DNA of 27,999 nucleotides from Apostichopus parvimensis (taxonomy: Eukaryota; Echinodermata; Holothuroidea; Aspidochirotida; Stichopodidae). The stretch is from assembly GCA_000934455.1 (NCBI GenBank), contig KN883599.1:1-27999 (forward strand), read 5' to 3'. A program made the position numbers and the translations under genes. Of the stretch, positions 20,052 to 27,999 are shown one piece after another. Within the stretch, counting starts at the first letter, position 1. Every line of letters begins with the position of its first letter. The notes under the pieces are model-generated. The model searched no databases. It was not told where the DNA came from and saw nothing but the letters and a program-made list of their open reading frames with translations.

Positions 20052-23000
20052 TTGTTGAGTTGAAATAGAACAGACCAATGTAACAACCCTTTGTTTCTGT
20101 TTGTTGACATTTTCAGATTCCAGAATTTGAATAAGAGCCGAGTCTATTGCAGCTAATATTACAAAGATAACAAAGTTGTAGTACGCACTCTATTAATAAC
20201 CGGCCGTTTTACCGGTCCAGATCTACCCACCTGCTATAACTAACTACACGTCCCTAGTTTTACGGTTATGATTCAGTTGCAATACTGGTAACTAGTATAC
20301 TTAATAACGGTATAACAATTGCACATTTCCACTTAAATCAAGAAACACGTATACATTTTGAATAACCACGTGAGTTTCTTTTTTCATTAGAGACTATGGT
20401 GCACCCATGGCAGTTTACTTTATCCAAGCGAAGGATGAAATATTTCCCTTCAGCATTACTTTCATTTAATGAGTAAGAACATTCCCCAAACACAACGTAT
20501 ATAACATTACAGTAAGACGAACCTGTACAGCAGCTCCTTAGTCAAATACCCCCCTCCCACCCCCCCCCCCCCCACAAAAAGAACAAAATAAGACCATAAC
20601 GACCGACGAAAAAAGAACACATAAGCAAGAAGTGCCACTTGAATATGTATACCCCCCATCATGCACACGATCACTCGCCTGTATCCATTTCTGCTTAGTA
20701 ATGCATTTGTTTGTTTTTAACTCACTTAAACGAATACAATGAATTCTATAACGTTTAAAAATTCTTGTAGACGTCTGTAGACAAGATGGTGGAACATACA
20801 GTTGAAAACATTCGATTAAAAGTTATTACTAAACTTTTCTTGTATACGTTGACAGATAAATATTAAAACTTAAATTGTATCTACTCTGAATCCCTCTCTT
20901 AATTAATACTTGCAGGATCAATGGTTACTATAATAAACACAGTAAGCTGCCTTACTCAAAAATATTTAAGATTCTTTCTTTATGACATTTTAGCATCTTA
21001 GCAAAAATCAAAGAAACCTATCAAGTTAAAATGGAGTAAATTATACATTGTTGCCTCATCAAGTAATACCGATGTAAAACTGTACCGAATCGATAAACAG
21101 TATGTATATTGATGGCTTGAAAATGAAACTAATACTCATCAGATAAAAAAATCAAGCCTATTTTATGATCAGTTTGCTCTGCATGCAGACTTACAGACCA
21201 AACTGTACATTATATATTTTTCTTTGATAGTTTAATGTTATCAAATGGTGTGATGCGGAGCTCCCGGTAGCTGCAAAATGTTTAGAAATATTTTCAGGAA
21301 GAAGCTTAACCTCAACATTTAACCGAACGTGTTTCATAGCCTAAGTAGGGTCGAGGGGCTAAAGTACCGGGACACAGCAGCATGCTTAGATCTGCTGGAC
21401 TTTGCAGCTATGTTTCGTTCTCTCTTCGTACAGAAATATATGTATCTATTTATGAGCAATACATTTTCATCAGATTGTAGTGTAAGGCGCTGATGAGCTG
21501 ATTAGGTGAGGGGTTTTAAGGGGGGGGGGGGGGGGTGAGGGGAACAGGGGGTTGCCTCGGTTAGCTGCTGCATATGTATTAGCCTAATATTATCCAAATT
21601 AGGGGAAATACAGACATAAAGGGGTAACAGAGACACCGATTCTGTTTTCTTTTCTTCGTTATTGTATTATAACTCTTACTTTCTTAAGTGTACGACCACG
21701 CTGAATTTGTCTTCAATTTGTCTGACTTTGTATCAATTTGAGACAGAATTTTAATTTTCTTCGGGGGCGCAGTTTGACACCCAACACTCCTGTTCGTATG
21801 CCTATGAGGTCGCGTTCTCAATTTATAATAGGGAAATTCTATTTTCCTGTTTACGAATACAGTTTTATTGTAAGCAAAGATTTCTTTCAGTATCATATTA
21901 GTCACACAAGGCGTTCACTCTTAACTTTACAGTTTACAACAGATGTACATATGATAGGAAAATATATAATTAAATTTAAACTGGAAATTTAACCCAGTTT
22001 CTGCTTGGTTGACATGATAACTATGACAATGACAACTATGTGAAACGAAAGAAATTTGTGCCCGTTCTATTTCAATGCAAATCATTCATGGATGCTAATG
22101 TTCGCCAATACGTGTAGATTTTTTACATTTCAAGCACCTATCGAGGGGTTATGGGGTGCCCCCCCCCCCAATCCCCGCATACGCATTTCAAACTCACACT
22201 AGCATTTCAACGTTGTATTTATACTTTCATATTATACATGACATGCCTCACAAGGTATTGTTTGAAATATAAAGTTGCCCTTTTTCTGGGGAAGTATTAC
22301 ACCCCCCTCCCCCCACATACCATGTCGGTTTTAACGACCCCCTGTACAAAACAGAACGAGTGTCGTATCTTTGCCTTTGTAAGTTTTTGATGTGATAATA
22401 TTGAGCTAATGTTATTTTGTACGGTACATCTATAGTCCCAACGGTTCTTTTACATTTTTGATCTGTCATGCTTTCGCTTATTTTTTGTAATACAATTTGC
22501 AGCCTTTATTTTTATTTTAATAACAAAGCTATTGCTATCGTGTCATTAATTTTTAATTTATTTATTCTTGTTTAATCTGTTTTGTCTGATGCAGATGTTG
22601 CTTTCTTTTAAATATATTCGGACACTGCGTTTTACAAAGGGATCACGGGCGAGAACTAACATATTACGGTAGGTCTACACCTTTCTCCCAAAATTTCAAA
22701 TATCACTAATCCTGAGTTACATCAGTTCCCTTGTTGTAGTACGAATAAGCAACATATACCGCTGTGTAAGTAAATAAACTTAGGACTGTGTCAAGCATTG
22801 TGTTGATTTCGTTTGCTTGGACAAGAATTAAGTTAGACTTCGCTGATTTATTCTGCAATTCAGATTGAAGAATAGTTTCTGCGGGTTTGTGTGTATGTTT
22901 GTATGTGTGTGTGTGTGTTTGCCGGGGAGGGGCGGGGGGGGGGATTGGTCGCTACGCGGCTGAGTGAACATGTAAATTCATTGGAAGGGCAAAGCACAAC

Positions 23001-23369
23001 ATTACTTCAAAGCCCTCCAAAACCTTAAACAATCATTGTCGCAGTGTAATTAAGTTGCCCAGAGTGTATGATACCACTTCATTTGGTAAAATAAATATTT
23101 AAATATAAGATCAAGCAAGCTCAGCAATATTAAGTGTTGTTATATTTATATTATTCGGTTCGTTGTTTACCATCACAAGACTGTCTTGGTTTTCTCCGTC
23201 GTACACTATTGCAGTCATGTATTGCTGATTCATTACTCTCGTGTATGCGAATCAACAACAATCAACAAGTCAACGGACATTCACATAGTTGGTAAAACCT
23301 TTAAATAAATGTAAGAAACTTGTGACTAATGTAAGAAATGTGACTATTATGACGTCATTGTGACCATAC
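20052..23369. other. Intron between exons A and B, right part
   Basis: No exon is supported. The stretch holds four of the window's long G/C runs: C14 at 20560-20573, G16 at 21520-21535, C11 at 22159-22169 and G10 at 22934-22943. A GT-rich tract lies at about 22885-22920. Overlapping open frames at 21684-21992 and 22151-22469 lie on both strands around such tracts and show no domain. One TGACGTCA lies just before exon A (23350-23357). Confidence 0.5.
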
Positions 23370-23446
23370 CTTTCACGTTTCTTGATTTCAATGATACTGG
23401 AATGGATCCAACCGGTATAGTGTCTGGTACATTGTATTCAACAAAC
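23370..23446 (-). CDS. Candidate 77-nt internal exon (exon A) of an unidentified host gene
   Basis: On the minus strand CTACTTCTCTCCATAG precedes 77 nt that end GTGAAAG|GTATGGTCA. Only one frame is open, the other two being closed by TGA. It takes one base from the previous codon and reads FVEYNVPDTIPVGSIP, then VSLKSRNVK, with one base left over. Codon use and residue mix look protein-like. The leftover base joins the two-base start of exon B at 14195. I do not recognise a domain in the peptide; it has the extended, proline-spaced look of a beta-rich or linker region. This is the best supported of the four host exons. Confidence 0.6.
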
Positions 23447-24229
23447 CTATGGAGAGAAGTAGAGTAATCATCGTGTATTATGTAGAACACGTAGAGGAAT
23501 GTCCTGCTAGTTAGGTTTATTGTTTACCAAATAGATGAAGATAAACAAAGTAAACAAGAAATAACAAGGAAATAAATCACATCTGATTGATCAATCTGAT
23601 CAGAATGAAGTCTGTGTTTCAAAGATTCCACGAAAAATAAATTAAATTGTCCATACTAATGTAGATAATGATGGTGATAGTTTGAACTGCTGTATGTAAA
23701 TTGTATGTGATTGATAGTAACTGTGAAATGCATAGCCGGCTAAATCGTTTATATGTTTAACTTTACAATTTAATTTAAAGTTGTTTAGACATGTATAAAT
23801 ACAACATTGTACACCACAAACGGAGTTATATAGGTAACCTGTAACAACCGCACGCTCGTATCACGTGATTTACATCGTATGTTATATTTGGTAAATTTAT
23901 TGATTTTATAGTTTGTCTTCGTGAATCTGTCTCACTTTAAATGACAACTGAAATGTCTGAGATTGATAGAATTCAATTTTAAAATATGAAATAAAGAATT
24001 AATGAAACTTAACGGTGAAATATTGTTTCTCAATCTCAAAATAGTTTAAGATGCTACTAATTACATATTTTCAACTCATTAACGGGATGAAAAACCTGCA
24101 AAAACTTGCACTGAAACGGAGGAAGAATAGATGGGTAGGAGGGTCAAGGACATAGCAATATTTTTACTGAGGCGACAACTGGTCCTCTCGGGTTATTTCA
24201 GTAAAAAGAGAGTCACAAAATACTACTAG
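23447..24229. other. Non-coding stretch right of exon A
   Basis: AT-rich sequence with no gene or repeat that I can support. If the host gene extends upstream, this is intron. Confidence 0.45.
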
Positions 24230-24237
24230 TAATAATA

Positions 24238-24306
<69 letters not shown>

Positions 24307-24622
24307 GTGATGACGGCGGTGACGGTGATGATGATGATCATGATGATGATGATAATGATGATGATCATGATGATGATGATCATGATGATCATAATGATCA
24401 TATTCATCATAATAATACTAATAATAATACTAATACGAATACTATTACTTATACTAATACTACTACTAATAATAATAATACTTATAATAATCATAATAAT
24501 AATGATCATAATCATAATTATAATCATAATAATCATCATAATCATAATAATACTCAAAATAATACTCATAATAATCATAATCATTATAATAATAATAATT
24601 ATAATAATAATTATAATTATAA
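24230..24622 (+). repeat. Compound ATG/ATC/AAT microsatellite
   Basis: A pure (ATG)23 tract at 24238-24306 is followed by interrupted ATG/GTG/ACG, then ATC-ATG mixtures and (AAT)n/(ATA)n-like sequence to 24622. The long poly-methionine and poly-isoleucine open frames on both strands are artefacts of the trinucleotide period. The array ends exactly where the LINE fragment begins. Confidence 0.95.
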
Positions 24623-26216
24623 TACGCAGACGACACTACGTTTTTCCTTGATGGTAGTAGGGATTCCTTTGACGAAACCCTTAGTGTTCTGGACGATTTT
24701 AGATTAGCCTCTGGGCTTGCTATCAATATTTCTAAGTGTAATATAATGCCTTTGGGTCCGTATAATAATAATCCCCCTACATGTATTAATGATCTAGCTT
24801 TAAATGTCACAACTGGTCCTGTAACTATGTTGGGTGTTTCTCTTACTCAAAATAGAGACGATCTCTTTCGTTTGAACTACCAACCTAAATTGATTGAAAA
24901 AACTGCCTCCGAGTATGGTCTGGTAGAGACCTGATCCCGATTGGTCGAAATATCATTGTCAAAACGTTTGCTCTTTCTCAACTGGTCTTCCTTTTCTTGG
25001 TTTTGCCAAACCCTCCAATTGGATTTATGAAAGAGCTCGAGAGCATTATTTTCGATTTCATTTGTGGAGGTAGTTCTGATAAAGTAAAGAGATCGTCAAT
25101 GATAAATCGTTCAACAGATGGGGGGGGGGGGCTAAAGGTCATTCATATTAGTAGTTTCATCAATAGCCTTAAGTGCACATGGATCAAACGTTACTGTAAC
25201 GATATTCTTTGATTTGGAGCTTTACAAACTTGGCAAGCAGTTTCTGTTTCAGTGTAACTGCAACAAAAGAGATATTAGCATTCCAAATAAATTCGTAAGT
25301 CAGATTATTAAGGCTTGGTGTGAAATATCTTTTAATAATCCAACTGATAACTACGGTAATCAATTTTTGTGGAATAATTCTTACATTCGTATCAATAATA
25401 AAATTGTGTTCTATAACTTTTTATATGAAGCTAATGTCAAGTATGTGAGAGATATTTTCGGCGAAAACGGGAGACCCTTAACCTTCAACAATTTTCGCAC
25501 TAAATTTAATCTTCCAATGTTTCCTTTTACCATCTATACTGGTTTATTTAATGCGATTCCTATGGAGTGGCGCCGAGATCATGTTCAGAATTGTAATTTC
25601 TCCAATTGTAATGCGATTAGGCTGGAAAAGGTCTTACATTTCAACTCTACTTCCCAGTGTGTTTATTACCGATATCTAGATAAAGTCGCTCAGATACCAA
25701 CCGCTAGCCGTAAAATGGGCTAATGTTTTCAACAACTTGACGAATAAAGATTGTTATAGATTTTACAGTATACCTTGCGCAACAGTTTCCGAATCAAAAA
25801 TCCAATATTTTCAATTTAGAGTTTTACATAGAATACTTGGGACCAAGAAACTTCTTCACATCATCGGAAAATCCGACTCTCCAAACTGTACCTTTTGCGA
25901 TACGCATATTGAAAGTATAGAACATCTGTTATGGGTGTGTAGTGTGACATCCAGTTTTATTTTAGGGGTTGAGGCTATGTTATTAAATAAGCAATTCTTC
26001 TTCTCCAAGAAGGATATCCTACTTGGTTTCGGTGTCGATGTAGCTCACCCATACAATTTTCTTATTTTATATATGAAGCATTTCATCTTTCAATGTAAAT
26101 TGAATAAATGTATTCCTGTTATAGAGGATTTCTTTTATAAATTTAAGTTTACAATAAGTGTAAAAAAGTACACACAACATAGATATCCTATAGTAAAAGT
26201 AAAGTTAACTTCATGA
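24623..26216 (+). pseudogene. LINE (L1/Tx1-like) ORF2 3' half, frameshifted
   Basis: The fragment starts at the reverse transcriptase catalytic motif YADD (24623-24634) and continues DDFRLASGLAINISKCNIMP, the usual thumb-side sequence. Frames change near 24925 (into RDLIPIGRNIIVKTFALSQ), near 25213 and near 25725. The C-terminus has a zinc-knuckle-like CTFC...HIESIEHLLWVC segment (about 25890-25940), typical of L1/Tx1-type ORF2 ends, and stops at 26214-26216. Everything N-terminal to YADD, including the endonuclease and the RT fingers/palm, is absent. A run of twelve G at 25120-25131 lies within the coding remnant. The L1/Tx1 assignment rests on the C-terminal cysteine/histidine pattern; the element is certainly dead. 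Confidence 0.85.
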
Positions 26217-26760
26217 AGCTTAAACAAGCCTCCGGGACATGCGATTCGCTTTTCCATTAATCTTGTTCGAACAACTGTTATTGTGTTATGACGTTTATTT
26301 ATTTTGAAGCATCTAGTATGAAAGTATGAAGTTTGTTCATTTGACTGAAGTTATCAATTAATGGAGGAAAAAACAAAACAAATGTCGACAAAACATGTTC
26401 GAAATGGGTCAGTTGGTAAAGAAGTTACGTATGACGTCATAACAGTGTTAACAAACGCTTACTAGATGAATGGTCAGAACTATAAGTAACTTAATGACTT
26501 AACCTGCACTATAAGGTCGACATGGCATCCGCTATAAATACGGTAACCATCATCGAGGTGTTCATGGGTTTATACAAAGTTAGCCTGTGAGCAGTTTGAA
26601 ATTGAATCGGTTTGGGTTCTTTTTAATTAATTTTCTCCTTATTTAAATTTAGTCACTCTTCTTCATTTGCTGTTTGGTTTTACATATTCACTTACAGAAA
26701 ACGTAGTATCATGAAAACAAGTGCTTAAATGCTTCGTGGGAAACCTGTGTGAAGGTTTTT
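26217..26760 (+). other. Spacer between the two LINE remnants; probable LINE 3' UTR then unique sequence
   Basis: The first part presumably contains the 3' untranslated region of the upstream remnant. A short A-rich tract (GGAAAAAACAAAACAAA) at about 26365-26381 may mark its end. A TGACGTCA palindrome occurs at 26432-26439. No gene is seen. Confidence 0.4.
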
Positions 26761-27780
26761 TTGTTTCTTTTTTTTCAGAGTAACTGTTCTAAGAACGATT
26801 TAATCAATATAAATAAAACGTTTGTGAGGCAACTTGTTTGTGCCTTGTGCGACCTTTCCTTTTGCCCTCCGAAGGAAAGTTTTGGAAACCAAATGATCTG
26901 GAACAGCCGTCCTTCATTCGCATTAACAACAGTACTATAATGTATGATCATTTGTTTGATAAAAATATAAAGTTCGTAAGTGATCTTTTTGACAACGAGG
27001 GTAAGCTTCTAACGTACGATAACTTTAAAGCTAAATTCCATATAGATTCTTTGCCGTTTACTATTTACTGGGGCATAATCAGTTGTAGCCAGAAGGAGTG
27101 GAGCAGGCCAGGTTGCCAAAGAAACGACTCTTCCGATGTTAATAGTGATTGGTAAAACAATGTAATGCGGGCTACCTCTATTTCTCAATTAATGTACAAT
27201 TACCACTTACGTCATATCTCTGATGTCCCAAATGCCCTAAAGAAATGAAATATAAGTTTTAGGGAGCTCACTGACAGGGACTGGCGTCGCATCTTCAGCA
27301 TGCACATATCGGTCCACTGTGTCCGAGGCTATGCTTCAGTATTTCCAATTTAAATTCTTACATGGAATCACGGCACACTATAAACCCCCTTACTTTGATG
27401 GGTAAAGTAGATTGTAATTTGTGCGCCTTTTGTAACGTCGAAGTTGAGAGCCTTGAACATCTCTTTAAGAGTGTCGCTTCACTGCTCCTTTTATTATAGA
27501 GGTATAATGCATTTTCTAAAAAACAGTTCTTCTTCTCAAAACAGGACATTTTCTTTGGCTAGAGTACAGGTGCTATACATCCACACAATTTTCTTTTTTT
27601 AAAACATGAAGTATTACATGTATATCATTGCAGACTAAAAAGTCGTGTACCAAATGTAAATGAGTTTTTCTATAAGTTCAAGTTTGCAATTAGTATCGAA
27701 CGTTTTAATAATTTCAGAGTGTCTAGATCTAGGAAAAGTCGTTTTTTTTTCTCTGACTTGATACACGCTTTTACTCCCTG
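26761..27780 (+). pseudogene. Second LINE remnant, same family and orientation, more decayed
   Basis: From about 26779 the translation (SNCSKNDLININKTFVRQLV, then SFGNQMIWN, FIRINNSTIMYDHLF, FDNEGKLLTYDNFKAKFHID, FTIYWGI) follows the first copy at 25240-25570 residue by residue, with shared words FGNQ/YGNQ, FIRINN/YIRINN and PFTIY. After about 27150 several frames are needed: the zinc-knuckle region is still visible at about 27415-27475 and the terminal FYKFKF-like segment at about 27670-27690. Multiple stops and frameshifts. The 5' edge lies inside ORF2, so this copy lacks even the YADD region. Confidence 0.75.
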
Positions 27781-27999
27781 TCAAGGTCTAATCTAGTAAT
27801 ATTTAAACGAATTGTTATCCATTCACCCCGTTTTTGTGCTTGTCTTCGGCTTCGGCTATTATTTGTTTTGAATTTCTGTCAGAACGCTGCAAGGTGCAGG
27901 TGAACTATCATTGTAAATATGCGAATCATTGTGTATGTTACTTCAATGAATTAAAAAGGCAGGGATCAAATACAATGTATATTATTCAGTAAAAAAAAA
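27781..27999 (+). other. Probable 3' UTR of the second LINE remnant, ending in A-tract
   Basis: Non-coding sequence that ends in nine A at the window edge (27991-27999). It may be the LINE poly(A) tail, but the window cut hides its length and any target duplication. Confidence 0.4.

Noticed and set aside
14513-20055. 4-bp target duplication (Chapaev-like) for the transposon
   Set aside because: ACTT precedes and TTGT follows; only the two inner bases TT agree, so a 2-bp duplication is the most that can be claimed.
21684-22469. Overlapping open frames on both strands
   Set aside because: They cover one another on opposite strands around a C run, with no recognisable motif.
24213-24651. Long poly-Met and poly-Ile open frames on both strands
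   Set aside because: They follow from the trinucleotide microsatellite, which has no stop in those frames; not proteins.

Overview
This is AT-rich (roughly one-third GC by eye) eukaryotic genomic DNA, almost certainly from an animal. It has no operons, ribosome binding sites or long unbroken genes. It does have short exons with GT-AG borders, large introns, LINE remnants, a DNA transposon, a minisatellite, microsatellites and G/C homopolymers. A marine invertebrate is my best guess from the mix of repeats, but no gene here fixes the taxon.

Host gene. Four short exons on the minus strand have good splice borders and compatible phases: 23370-23446, 14140-14195, 5509-5544 and 2031-2068, in transcription order. 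They are separated by introns of about 9.2, 8.6 and 3.4 kb. If they belong together, most of the window is the intronic space of one large gene that runs off both ends. I could not identify its product.

Layout. 1-8000: intronic sequence with seven of the nine TGACGTCA palindromes in the window. 7049-7400, 10141-10340 and 13500-13860: diverged copies of a dispersed repeat. 11031-13010: a G-rich minisatellite with a core of about 14 bp, split by what looks like a 5'-truncated LINE tail (11921-12248). 14517-20051: a 5.5 kb DNA transposon with CACTG termini, inverted subterminal arrays of ACCGACTA/TAGTCGGT motifs and a possible 2-bp target duplication. Inside it are a broken minus-strand spliced gene resembling the multi-copy SAMD3-like proteins of animal genomes, two near-perfect hairpins and several tandem duplications. 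20052-23369: intronic. 24230-24622: a compound ATG/AAT microsatellite that abuts the YADD motif of a L1/Tx1-like reverse transcriptase. From there to the window end lie two decayed LINE 3' halves in the same orientation.

The most unusual object is the CACTG-ended element at 14517-20051. Its ends are transposon-like, but the only protein-coding cargo I can read is a SAMD3-like gene, not a recognisable transposase.
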